From the NCBI GenBank assembly GCA_029551395.1, contig JAKPFN010000115.1, positions 1-32,313 of the forward strand: a stretch of DNA of 32,313 nucleotides, read 5' to 3'. The DNA is from Armatimonadota bacterium. Its GTDB lineage: Bacteria > Armatimonadota > UBA5829 > DTLH01. The notes below the pieces were generated by a model that saw nothing but the letters and a program-made list of their open reading frames with translations, made no database searches and was not told the DNA's origin. How positions within the stretch are numbered: the first letter of the stretch is position 1; each line of letters begins with the position of its first letter. Below are positions 14,174 through 22,640 of the stretch, piece by piece. The position numbers and the translations under genes are program-made.

Positions 14174-16015
14174 TTAGAATGCGTGTCCTATGCTGAAGTG
14201 TGTTCTTGCACCGTCGTCTCCGATACCGTAATCGAAGCGAAGGTTACCTATTGGTGTATTTACACGCAGACCAACGCCTACACCCAGACTAGGCTCAAAA
14301 CTGTTATGCTGAGGCAGGTCATCAGATATATCATATAACGTATTGGATCCCCATGCGTCACCATAATCAGCAAAAAGAACACCAGTCAGTCCCTGAGTCA
14401 CTGGCCGCCTATACTCAATATTAGCAACCAGCATCTTATCTCCCCAGAATCTGTCCTCTCTATATCCGCGCAGCGTCTCAGATCCGCCGACGAAGAACTG
14501 CTCAAAGAAAGGAAGGTCACCATTAGACAACCCGCCAAGCAACCTTACAGCAAAGGTAGTGCGTTTATCAGTAGGTGTGACTTTTCGTCCTCCCTTACTC
14601 CAATATCGCCTGATATCGAACTGCAGTTTTCGATACGGCCCAGATAAAGGTTCAGATGACAGAGTCTCTGTCACGGGATCGAAGAATTTTTGGGTTACAT
14701 CAGCATTCCCAAGCTCCAAAGATACTGACCTATACCATCCATCTGCTGGGTCCATGTCGAAGTCTCTGGTGTTGTTGACCAAACGCAGCGTTCCACTACG
14801 AATATCTCCATCAGAGGCAACATAACGAGTGGCAGTCGTAGCAGTGAAATCAGATGTCTCGACAGTCTCACCTCTCATGGTAATAAATGCTCGAGTGACT
14901 TCGTTTAACGGTCTGCTCAAACCCAGAGTGGCACCTTTTCGCCGCTCATTATAAGCATCGCCATCGATGTCGCTGTCGCCGTTAAATGGAGTCGAAGCAA
15001 ACCGGTAGACCAGCTTGTTGAAAACATTTACTGAAAGCGATGTGTGATGTTTGTCGATCCATGGCTCATGGAATCCAACTTCATAACTGCTGGACCCTCC
15101 TAGACCGTTCGAAGTACCAGTCTCCCACAGAAGTGTTAGTCCCTGTCCACGGCCTCTGAAGTTAGTTTCAGTGAGTTCTGCTCGGCCAACAAGTTTGCTG
15201 CGAGAACTGTAACCAACACCAATTCCAACATTTCCAGTCTTCTTCTCTGTGACGGGAATTGCTACGGCAACTTTTCCGATGTTTGATCCAGGCTCGATCT
15301 TTGGTGTCTCTATATGCTCGAAGACGTCAAGATTATACAACCTTGCAATGTCATTCCGGAGCTGCTTCATATTGAACACCTGCCCCGGTCTGGTCTTCAT
15401 CTCACGTATCAACACATAATTTCTGGTCTTCTTGTTTCCGACAATGTCGATATCTTCGACCACATGAACCAAAATGGGGATTGTCAGGACTCCGGTCTCA
15501 CGGTCAATGCCGATATCTTCGGTAACATAAGCCATATAGCCTTCGTCACGATAGTAACGCTGAATGGCATCTATGTCTGTATTGAGCGTACTGTAGTTCA
15601 AGACCTGGTTTGTCTTGGTTCTAAGAAGTCCCTTGATTGTTTCATCAGAGATTGGCTCGGAACCAATCACCTCAATCCCCTTAACAACAGGATTCTCAAC
15701 CACATCGTAGATTACGCTCAAGCCTTCAGGGGTCTCTTCAGTACGAACAGAGACTGCGCTGAAATAACCGAGGGCGTTTATTGCCGCCCGGTCTTTCTCT
15801 GTGGCTTCTTTGCTATACTCAGCGCCAGGAGCCAGCTTAATTGCGCTTTCTATTGTCTCTTTATTAATGTTCTGATTGCCGCTGATTACTATTCGTGTAA
15901 CCTTAACCTCATTTTGAGCAAATGCAGCACTCGACGGAAGTAACAAGGCAGCGAACATGACCAACGCAAGTATCATGTGCGTCCTCCGCCACAATCGAGA
16001 CTTTGTTAACAACAT
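14174..16015 (-). CDS. bamA: Outer-membrane protein assembly factor BamA (Omp85 family), three POTRA domains
   Basis: About 613 residues from the ATG at 16015 (frame open to 16045); GGAGG lies 12 bases before it. A signal peptide (LALVMFAALLLPSSAAFAQ) is followed by three POTRA repeats at about 37-107 (VTRIVISGNQNINKETIESA), 109-185 (VKGIEVIGSEPISDETIKGL) and 186-258 (VEDIDIVGNKKTRNYVLIRE). The rest is a 16-strand-type barrel with the conserved LRGY of the L6 loop (VGGSETLRGYRED). It ends in Phe (THFSIGHAF), as expected of a barrel. E. coli BamA has about 810 residues and five POTRAs, so this is a short form. BamA folds outer-membrane proteins. It lies directly after the ECF sigma gene and shares a transcript with tamB. 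Confidence 0.93.
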   Translation of the reverse strand: MLLTKSRLWRRTHMILALVMFAALLLPSSAAFAQNEVKVTRIVISGNQNINKETIESAIKLAPGAEYSKEATEKDRAAINALGYFSAVSVRTEETPEGLSVIYDVVENPVVKGIEVIGSEPISDETIKGLLRTKTNQVLNYSTLNTDIDAIQRYYRDEGYMAYVTEDIGIDRETGVLTIPILVHVVEDIDIVGNKKTRNYVLIREMKTRPGQVFNMKQLRNDIARLYNLDVFEHIETPKIEPGSNIGKVAVAIPVTEKKTGNVGIGVGYSSRSKLVGRAELTETNFRGRGQGLTLLWETGTSNGLGGSSSYEVGFHEPWIDKHHTSLSVNVFNKLVYRFASTPFNGDSDIDGDAYNERRKGATLGLSRPLNEVTRAFITMRGETVETSDFTATTATRYVASDGDIRSGTLRLVNNTRDFDMDPADGWYRSVSLELGNADVTQKFFDPVTETLSSEPLSGPYRKLQFDIRRYWSKGGRKVTPTDKRTTFAVRLLGGLSNGDLPFFEQFFVGGSETLRGYREDRFWGDKMLVANIEYRRPVTQGLTGVLFADYGDAWGSNTLYDISDDLPQHNSFEPSLGVGVGLRVNTPIGNLRFDYGIGDDGARTHFSIGHAF

Positions 16016-16060
16016 CTGTAAAATGCACCTCCAGCACATCATCAATAACTCTTAATAAGA

Positions 16061-16630
16061 TCAGCCCAAGTAATGCTGAAGCCTTCTGCGCAGCATTCCA
16101 CGCGCACGGGCAAGTCTGGTTTTGACTACGTCGATTGATAAATCAACAGCTTCAGCTATTTCTCTATACGTTAATCCGTGAATATCTCTCAGCACGGCAA
16201 CGATTCTATAGTCTTCGGGCAGGTCAGTTATCGCTTCTTCAACCAGCCTGCGCATTTCTTCGCGTTCAAGGGCTTTTTCCGGAGTTGGAATCGGCTCTGA
16301 AAGGCCGCCATCAGTCACATGCTCAATGAAGCACATCTCCTGATCATCCAGAGAGAGTGCCTCTACCCCACGCTGTCGGCTCCTTTCCCGGAATCTATTT
16401 TTGCAGACGTTTACAGCGATGCGATATAGCCAAGTATATGTGGTAGAGTCGGCTCGGAAGTTATCAAAAGCACGATAAGCTGCCACAAATGTGTCTTGAG
16501 TGAGGTCAGCAGCCTCATCGAAATCGCCTATGATGCGGTAGATGAGGTTAAAAATCCTCCGTTCATACCTGTCTACCAACTCGTCGAAATCAACCGAGTA
16601 TTTTTCATCCTGCGGCAAAAGAAAAAGCAT
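16061..16630 (-). CDS. ECF-family RNA polymerase sigma factor (RpoE/SigW-like)
   Basis: 189 residues from the ATG at 16630; TTG and GTG codons at 16636 and 16639 are alternatives. Region 2 is at about residues 15-85, with YERRIFNLIYRIIGDFDEAA, DLTQDTFVAAYRAF and TWLYRIAVNVCKNRFRER. Region 4 is at about 130-185, with LPEDYRIVAVLRDIHGLTYR, EIAEAVDLSIDVVKTRL and a basic end. An acidic linker joins them. Such factors direct RNA polymerase to stress promoters and are usually held by an anti-sigma factor; none is adjacent. It sits between tamB and bamA, so control of envelope-assembly genes is a reasonable guess. A candidate promoter and a palindrome lie in the 174 bases before it. Confidence 0.92.
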   Translation of the reverse strand: MLFLLPQDEKYSVDFDELVDRYERRIFNLIYRIIGDFDEAADLTQDTFVAAYRAFDNFRADSTTYTWLYRIAVNVCKNRFRERSRQRGVEALSLDDQEMCFIEHVTDGGLSEPIPTPEKALEREEMRRLVEEAITDLPEDYRIVAVLRDIHGLTYREIAEAVDLSIDVVKTRLARARGMLRRRLQHYLG

Positions 16631-16674
16631 CGCCAACACCCGTACTTATTCTCATGATTACACATTCTGCCGCC

Positions 16675-16704
16675 ATACTAACAGACCTAATCAGCCGAAT
16701 GCAA
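16675..16704 (-). promoter_or_regulatory. Possible promoter upstream of the ECF sigma gene
   Basis: On the minus strand TTGCAT (16699-16704) and TAGTAT (16675-16680) are 18 bases apart, a moderate sigma-70-type match. A GGAAACTT at 16706-16713 resembles an ECF-type -35, but its distance to the next TCT-type element (about 20 bases) is longer than usual. Either would give the sigma gene and bamA some expression independent of tamB. Confidence 0.35.
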
Positions 16705-16813
16705 GAAGTTTCCGCAAGTTTATTAAAAGAGTTTAAAACTTAATACTTATGAGTATCTGAACGAATACACAGTGTATGTATTGGCACTGTAAAAGACTGA
16801 TTCACAGGTAATC

Positions 16814-19800
16814 TCAGAACCTGCGATTGTATGAGAACTGAAGAATACTTACCCGCCGGGAATCCGTAACATAACCGACTTCAAACCAATCACGCAGCCG
16901 GTAGCTTAGAGTAAGGGAGTAAGTTGCGCCTGTAATCGATGGCGTTCCTGTCACTATCCTCCAGTATGAAAGGTAGAAATCATCCAGCAGATGCCTTGTC
17001 AAAAAGACTGCCAGAGGTTGTTCGAAACCATATTCGATATCGAACTCCTCCAGACCTAAAGCTTCAATAAAACTGCTTTCCAGAGGATCGAACAGCATTG
17101 GTGAAACAGCAACAGCAAAAAGATCTCTGATCTGCTCTCTGAGCGCGAATTCACCACTGCCAAACAGGTCCTCAAAGTGCCCCAGGGCTGCTAGTATCTG
17201 CGTGCGAGTTAATCCCGCCGGATCGCTCCTTAGATCAATGTCTTCAGGTTGTAAACTGTCCAATGGGCCATCAACCTCAAGAACAATCGTATAACGCCTT
17301 GGTGTTCCGGTAGGTGAAGTAGCCGTCACCGAAGTCTGTGCCCTGAGATCAACATTTATACTGGTATTATCGGCACCACGAGTCCAACCGACGGTGATTA
17401 TACCTCTTGTAATCCGCATTCTTGCGGTAGGCAGCCTGATTTGACCGCTTGCGACTCGCAGATTCGATGATAAATGCGGGTCCTGTAGCGATCCCGTAAG
17501 AGTCCCCTGCCCTTCAAGAAGCGCAACCATAGATGGATTTCGGAACCAAACATCATCCCTAAGCCGGAATGAAAGGTCGAACCTTGGATTGAAGCTGAAC
17601 TCATGAGGTGATGGCAGAGATGTCTCTGGAACACGAGCAAGCAGCACTGAGGCGTCAGAAATTACAATGGTACCAGCAACGAATGGCTCATTTAACGACC
17701 CTGTAAGAGTCAATGAATCAGTAGTCGTAAAGCTGCCCGTAATCCGCTCCTGATAACCTAACAGGTCCTGCTCGACAACTTTTAACTCGTTCAATACTAA
17801 TGCCAGATTGATTTCACCCTGAGGTTGCCCCTGCACAGATTGAACCAGATTTCCAAGAGATATCGTCCCACCTGGCACTATCTGGAATGTGCCGCCTGCA
17901 CTCGATGCTCCCGTGAACGTCTCTACCCTCAACAGATCCTGCTCAAAGATTATATGCGCCTGCACGTTGTTGAATGATGTCTGGAAGTTCTTAATCCCGA
18001 TGTTCCCGTTAGATATCATCATCTGTCCGCTTAGATTGGGATTGGCAACTGTCCCGGTGACATCGACCGCTGCAGATATAAGCCCAGGATCGTCTGTTGG
18101 TGTGGTAACAGCATCTGTCAGTATCGTAAGTATCTCAAGAGTCTGTTCTTCCAAAGTAGCGTGCAGGTCAATCGGCCGATCAACCGGTACTGAGAAAGTC
18201 TCCCAATTCCACGGAAGGACGCCGTAGAACACTGCCGAATGATCATCTCTGGTCAAAAGAACACGGCTTATGTCTATATTCTCTTCAGCGATAGTAATCT
18301 GCGATGCACGTAGACGGTCGAACTCTATACCATAAATAGTCGGCTCGACCATTTCAATTGAGGCCGTGACCGTAGGAGCATCAATAGGGCCTTCAATGTC
18401 TGCACGGGCAGTTGCGATACCGGAAATGTGGGTTGGACCTGTAGCAGGTGTTAACGCCACGAGATCAACGTTGTAAGCGTCAACTTCCAAGTCTATCTGT
18501 CCATTGGCAATCAAAGTGCCTTGAGCTGTCACGTTGAGAGCATCCGCTGCCGCTTCAAAGCTCTCCAAGAGCACTTCTCCCCTGCGTGAGACAGCTTCAA
18601 CACTCAACTGGACATTTTCAATCTCGCCGATATCGATCTCCTGTGCATCCAAGCTGACACGAGCTTCAATCTGGTCTATTGGACCTTCTGCCATGAATGA
18701 TGCACTAATCATACCCTCGTCCGGCCGACTCAACCGAGCCAACAGAGACCGCACACTTTCAGCATCAGGTTCATCTATATAGGGACTCTCAGCTATCAGC
18801 ACATAAAGCGCAGGATAAGAGAATTCTTTCAATTCCCCACCTTGAACCTGCAGCCTGTTGTTTTGTGTATCAAGCGAAACACGGTCCACCGTAAGCGCTC
18901 CCCTGTCCGAGAGCAACACGAGTTGAGTAACCGTCAGCGTATCTTCACTCCAAGCCAGGTCTGCCGCAACTCTGTTAAACTGCACAGTGTTTATCGTCGG
19001 GCTTTCTGAAACAACCGTCGCTGCAACTACCGGACTTTCCGTTGTACCGGCAATATTCCCGCTGATATCAACTGTTCCTGAAAGCACAGCATACGGCCTT
19101 GCCAGGTCGTTCAGGCGAACAAGAGATACATCGTTAGCTACGAAATCCAGATTCAGATTCCCCTGCCGGTCGACTGTGCCTTCTGCAGTTAGAATTGCAC
19201 TGTCACTGCGAGCAAGCAGGTCAGTCAATCTCAACTGCCCGTCCGAGTAAGAAAATGCAGTCCTTGCTTCAGCAACCGGGTATCCCGCCACAGCTCCATC
19301 AGTAAAGACGAGATTACCTTCGGCCTGAATGTCGTCAGTAGTGCCTCTTACACTAACAGTGCCGGTAACATTGCCAATAACATCAGCCTGCACTTGCAGC
19401 ATTGTCAGGATTCTATCTGCCGCAGCTTCCGCAATATCTGCATCTATTTCTATGACCGGTGCCTTCGTACCGATACCTGCAATCCTACCCCGTACAATAA
19501 CCTCGGCTGGCAGCACTCTGATCAGCGTATCCTCAATAGCAATAGATGTGCGGGTGGCTGATAAGTTGCCTCTTGCATAATCGAACTGGTAGCGGTCGAA
19601 TCCACCGTCGAATACCTCTACACTGCCGGTAACAATCGGATCTTGAGTTGGCCCGACTACCTGACCATTGAAATTTGCCGTACCGGATAGATTAGATACC
19701 TGCAGAACATGTTCAAATTGGTTCAGATCTACTCCAGTTGCCGCTAACTGCAGATCAAGCTGATTGGCAGTAATGTCTCCAGATACTCTGACTACACCAC

Positions 19801-21373
19801 GAGCAATTGATGCCGTCAAACGCTCTATTCGTATCCGATCTCCCGCTATCGTTATATCAGCCGAAGCATTGTTGAATACAAGGCTGTCCAGGGTTCCACG
19901 TGAAACTTGAACAGTTGTTGCAAACACCGGATCATCAGCCGTGCCTGATACCGAGAACCTTCCTGAGGCTGTTCCTTGTAGTCTCGCCTGCCGTAACTGC
20001 GGTATCTGTGCAAGATTAACGTCAGAAGCTATACCTGACAGAGATAGCTGTGCGGTATTGTTAAGCGCAATTACTCCGGATAAAGAAACCTGACCGCCAA
20101 ATATCCGAGCGCTTGCCCGATCTACATCTACTGTCTCATTAGCATAAGTTGCCTGTATACGAACATCTGAAGCTCGATAACCATCCATACCGACAGCAGG
20201 AACCACAGCTCGGAGACTCACTACAGGATCATCAGTTGGCCCGATGATGTTCACTGAAAGCGGCCCCTGACCCGACAGAGCTACCTGCCTGAGCGATTCG
20301 ATATCTCTTGCAGCACTAGCCAGCCTGGAATAATCCGCTCTATTTGAGATAATTCGAAGATCTAATCGAGGATTGCTGAAACCAACAACCTTTCCATTCA
20401 GTTCTATTGGAGAACCAGCAAGATTGGCTGATAAATCAAGGTTAAAAGTCTGATTTACAAGCTCTATTCTGCCTCGAAGGTTTGTTGCAGGCTCAGTCAG
20501 GTTAGCGATAGTTGCTTGACCGTTATTAATGTTAGCTGAACCTGCGTAGCTCCATTCTCTTTTGCCATTTGATACTTGTCTTGTGGCACTGACTCTTAGG
20601 TCAGCGTTACCCTGAGTCAGATTGACCGCTCCTGGGCTTAGGAAGTAACTCGACCAGTATCCGGCAGCGATGTCATCAGCCCTCAGGTCTATCGATAAAG
20701 TGCCGGTTCGATCATTGATGGAGCCGGACAGGCTGAGTCTTTCGAAACGCTGCCCTTTTGGCCCACGGGCAGTGAGATTGTATACATAGAATGGCGCTTC
20801 AGCAGCATCAAAGAAGCCGTCAACAGCTGCTACCTTTGTTACAACGGGTTTTTGCCCCGGAACCTGAGCCAGCCAATCACGAAACGTGACATTTCCATTG
20901 ACTATCTCTACAGAACCAGTGAATGGTGGCCGAGGTGGACCTGGCTTTGGCGTGATCAAGTCCTGAATATTCAACTGGCCTGTTCTGAAACGTTCTATGA
21001 ATATATTCGGGGAGACCAGCTTGACATTTCTGATCGTCTGTATTGCAGGCTTACGCCCTAACACCAGATCGATGAACTGGAAATCCACTACAAGCTTTTC
21101 AGCCGTAAGCAGTGTACCTGATTCGAAAGTTTCACCGTTGGCTATTCTAAGCCTGTAGATTGTTGCGCTGCCTTGAAGTAGTGAAGTTTCGACGCGTTTG
21201 ACTTCGACTGCTCGACCTGTCTGCCGCTTGAGTTCATCCACAAGCAGCACATCGAGCTGTCCCATAACGCTTTGAACCTGTAGAAATATATAAAAAACGG
21301 CGCCAACAATCAATGCGATGACTGGAATCACCGCTACCAAAAGGATTATCAGCCGCCGATGTCTTGCAATCAT
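16814..21373 (-). CDS. tamB: TamB-family translocation/assembly module protein (DUF490/AsmA-like)
   Basis: 1519 residues. The N-terminal membrane anchor (IILLVAVIPVIALIVGAVFY) is at about residues 8-30. It is followed by an AsmA-like start (LLVDELKRQTGRAVEVKRVE) and more than a thousand residues of repetitive beta strands, the bridge-like structure of TamB and other AsmA-clan proteins. The C-terminal DUF490 domain has RLPTARMRITRGIITVGW, NVDLRAQTSVT and AALGHFEDLFGSGEF, and the protein ends in a beta-signal-like YNRRF. TamB spans the periplasm and serves outer-membrane protein assembly or phospholipid transport. The start overlaps lipB (ATGA). No tamA lies beside it; the only Omp85 gene in the window is bamA, on the same transcript. 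Confidence 0.9.
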   Translation of the reverse strand: MIARHRRLIILLVAVIPVIALIVGAVFYIFLQVQSVMGQLDVLLVDELKRQTGRAVEVKRVETSLLQGSATIYRLRIANGETFESGTLLTAEKLVVDFQFIDLVLGRKPAIQTIRNVKLVSPNIFIERFRTGQLNIQDLITPKPGPPRPPFTGSVEIVNGNVTFRDWLAQVPGQKPVVTKVAAVDGFFDAAEAPFYVYNLTARGPKGQRFERLSLSGSINDRTGTLSIDLRADDIAAGYWSSYFLSPGAVNLTQGNADLRVSATRQVSNGKREWSYAGSANINNGQATIANLTEPATNLRGRIELVNQTFNLDLSANLAGSPIELNGKVVGFSNPRLDLRIISNRADYSRLASAARDIESLRQVALSGQGPLSVNIIGPTDDPVVSLRAVVPAVGMDGYRASDVRIQATYANETVDVDRASARIFGGQVSLSGVIALNNTAQLSLSGIASDVNLAQIPQLRQARLQGTASGRFSVSGTADDPVFATTVQVSRGTLDSLVFNNASADITIAGDRIRIERLTASIARGVVRVSGDITANQLDLQLAATGVDLNQFEHVLQVSNLSGTANFNGQVVGPTQDPIVTGSVEVFDGGFDRYQFDYARGNLSATRTSIAIEDTLIRVLPAEVIVRGRIAGIGTKAPVIEIDADIAEAAADRILTMLQVQADVIGNVTGTVSVRGTTDDIQAEGNLVFTDGAVAGYPVAEARTAFSYSDGQLRLTDLLARSDSAILTAEGTVDRQGNLNLDFVANDVSLVRLNDLARPYAVLSGTVDISGNIAGTTESPVVAATVVSESPTINTVQFNRVAADLAWSEDTLTVTQLVLLSDRGALTVDRVSLDTQNNRLQVQGGELKEFSYPALYVLIAESPYIDEPDAESVRSLLARLSRPDEGMISASFMAEGPIDQIEARVSLDAQEIDIGEIENVQLSVEAVSRRGEVLLESFEAAADALNVTAQGTLIANGQIDLEVDAYNVDLVALTPATGPTHISGIATARADIEGPIDAPTVTASIEMVEPTIYGIEFDRLRASQITIAEENIDISRVLLTRDDHSAVFYGVLPWNWETFSVPVDRPIDLHATLEEQTLEILTILTDAVTTPTDDPGLISAAVDVTGTVANPNLSGQMMISNGNIGIKNFQTSFNNVQAHIIFEQDLLRVETFTGASSAGGTFQIVPGGTISLGNLVQSVQGQPQGEINLALVLNELKVVEQDLLGYQERITGSFTTTDSLTLTGSLNEPFVAGTIVISDASVLLARVPETSLPSPHEFSFNPRFDLSFRLRDDVWFRNPSMVALLEGQGTLTGSLQDPHLSSNLRVASGQIRLPTARMRITRGIITVGWTRGADNTSINVDLRAQTSVTATSPTGTPRRYTIVLEVDGPLDSLQPEDIDLRSDPAGLTRTQILAALGHFEDLFGSGEFALREQIRDLFAVAVSPMLFDPLESSFIEALGLEEFDIEYGFEQPLAVFLTRHLLDDFYLSYWRIVTGTPSITGATYSLTLSYRLRDWFEVGYVTDSRRVSILQFSYNRRF

Positions 21374-22077
21374 TGCTCTGCCTTACTTAACCTCGTCCTA
21401 AGGCATGTTTCCTGTTCAAAATGATCAACTAACCGGGCGCGAACCGTATTAATATCAGGAACCGGGGTGATTAAGCTGGAAATCGATGTAATCTGCGCGG
21501 CATTTAGTCCACAGGGATTTATAAATGCGAAATGTGCCATATTCGGATTAATATTCAGGGCAAATCCGTGATAAGTTACACCTTTTCTGATGGCTATTCC
21601 TATGGAACAGATCTTCTTGGCTCCGACCCACACCCCTGCCGGTCCGTTTCTGCTGCCTGTAATGCCAAAATCGGCCAATGTTGAGATTATCACACTTTCT
21701 ATTAGACGTAAAAACCTATGCACATCGCTCCCTATACTGCGCAGGTTTATGATCGGATAACCAACTAATTGACCTGGGCCGTGGTAGGTAGCATCTCCTC
21801 CCCTATCCGTTCGCACAAGTTCGATTCCCTGAGATTCCAGTACGCTCTCTGGTACAAGTAAGTTTATCGGATCAGCACTCGCACCTAAAGTTATGACGGG
21901 AAAATGCTCAAGCAGTAACAACGCCCCGGACAGGCGTCCTTCACATACATCTGAGTGAAGCGACAACTGAAGGTCCAACGCTTCCTGGTAATGAACCAGC
22001 CCAAGTTCGAGCAGACAAAAACCATGTGAGTCGACCGTACCGCAATATGCCTTGTGCGAGCGAAGATCGCTATCCAA
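21370..22077 (-). CDS. lipB: Lipoyl(octanoyl) transferase
   Basis: 235 residues. LipB moves octanoyl from octanoyl-ACP to the lipoyl domains of dehydrogenase complexes and the glycine cleavage H protein. The signature RGGDATYHGPGQLVGYPI is complete. WVGAKKICSIGIAI carries the catalytic Lys and FINPCGLNAAQITS the acyl-thioester Cys. The start is a TTG at 22077 with GGAG seven to eight bases upstream. The gene is the first of the tamB-bamA transcription unit, with a good promoter at 22107-22136, and overlaps tamB by four bases. Use of the same octanoyl-ACP pool is the only obvious link with its lipid-related neighbours. Confidence 0.94.
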   Translation of the reverse strand: MDSDLRSHKAYCGTVDSHGFCLLELGLVHYQEALDLQLSLHSDVCEGRLSGALLLLEHFPVITLGASADPINLLVPESVLESQGIELVRTDRGGDATYHGPGQLVGYPIINLRSIGSDVHRFLRLIESVIISTLADFGITGSRNGPAGVWVGAKKICSIGIAIRKGVTYHGFALNINPNMAHFAFINPCGLNAAQITSISSLITPVPDINTVRARLVDHFEQETCLRTRLSKAEQ

Positions 22078-22106
22078 TGAACAACTCCGGGGATAAATTT
22101 GTTCCT

Positions 22107-22136
22107 AGTATACCCAGCAGTAGACCGCAGGGTCAA
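22107..22136 (-). promoter_or_regulatory. Sigma-70 promoter for lipB-tamB-ECF-bamA
   Basis: On the minus strand TTGACC (22131-22136) and TATACT (22107-22112) are 18 bases apart, five of six matches in each hexamer. Transcription would start near 22100, about 23 bases before the TTG of lipB. It is back to back with the panD promoter, with 32 bases between the two -35 elements. Confidence 0.75.
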
Positions 22137-22168
22137 CCAAGCCTGCATTCCAAACAAGACTGACGAGC

Positions 22169-22197
22169 TTGATTATGCTTGGTCATGTTGGTATACT
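22169..22197 (+). promoter_or_regulatory. Sigma-70 promoter for panD
   Basis: TTGATT (22169-22174) and TATACT (22192-22197) with a 17-base spacer. Transcription would start near 22204, leaving a leader of under 30 bases that holds the GGAGG and a two-codon frame before the panD TTG. Confidence 0.75.
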
Positions 22198-22231
22198 GAA
22201 TTGGCAAGATTTATGGAGGAAAATGAGTTAA

Positions 22232-22579
22232 TTGAGGCTGTTGAACCTCTGCAAAAGTAAAATACATAGAGCTACCGTGACGTGCTGTGATATCAATTAT
22301 GTGGGCAGCATAACTATCGACGAGGATCTGATGGATGCAGCGGGAATCGTTGATGGTGAGTATGTTCACGTCTGGAATATCAACAACGGCGAGCGGTTTG
22401 AGACTTATGCAATACCTGGACAGCGAGGATCAGGTGAGATATGCGTTAACGGAGCTGCTGCACGCAGATGCGCCGTTGGGGATCAGGTTATCATCGTTGC
22501 ATTTGTCTTAACAGATGAGCAAATCACACGGCAGGTAGTTTTAGTAGACGAAAAAAATAGAATTACTCAGAAACTATAA
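22232..22579 (+). CDS. panD: Aspartate 1-decarboxylase (pyruvoyl-dependent)
   Basis: 115 residues. PanD makes beta-alanine for pantothenate and CoA from aspartate. The proenzyme cleaves itself to form a pyruvoyl group. The site is seen as YVGSIT (Gly25-Ser26), and the [27 protein letters not shown] and [10 protein letters not shown] blocks are all present. The TTG at 22232 gives the normal N-terminus. The GGAGG at 22215-22219 lies 12 bases before it and only three bases before an ATG-AGT-TAA that ends exactly at the TTG, so the leader may act by re-initiation. The gene has its own promoter and is followed by a terminator. Confidence 0.95.
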   Translation: MRLLNLCKSKIHRATVTCCDINYVGSITIDEDLMDAAGIVDGEYVHVWNINNGERFETYAIPGQRGSGEICVNGAAARRCAVGDQVIIVAFVLTDEQITRQVVLVDEKNRITQKL

Positions 22580-22603
22580 CTACAGATATATTGCTTATAA
22601 GTT

Positions 22604-22640
22604 AAAAGCCCTTCCGATAATAGGGAGGGCTTTTTGTTTT
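22604..22640 (+). terminator. Intrinsic terminator between panD and the convergent DUF1801 gene
   Basis: AGCCCTTCC (22607-22615) pairs with GGGAGGGCT (22623-22631), nine pairs including one G-T, with a seven-base loop. TTTTTGTTTT follows on the plus strand. Four A bases precede the stem, so it could also work for the minus-strand gene. Confidence 0.85.

Noticed and set aside
16718-16742. AAGTTT...AAACTT repeat after tamB as a terminator
   Set aside because: The stem is only A/T-rich, has no G/C core and no T run after it on the minus strand.
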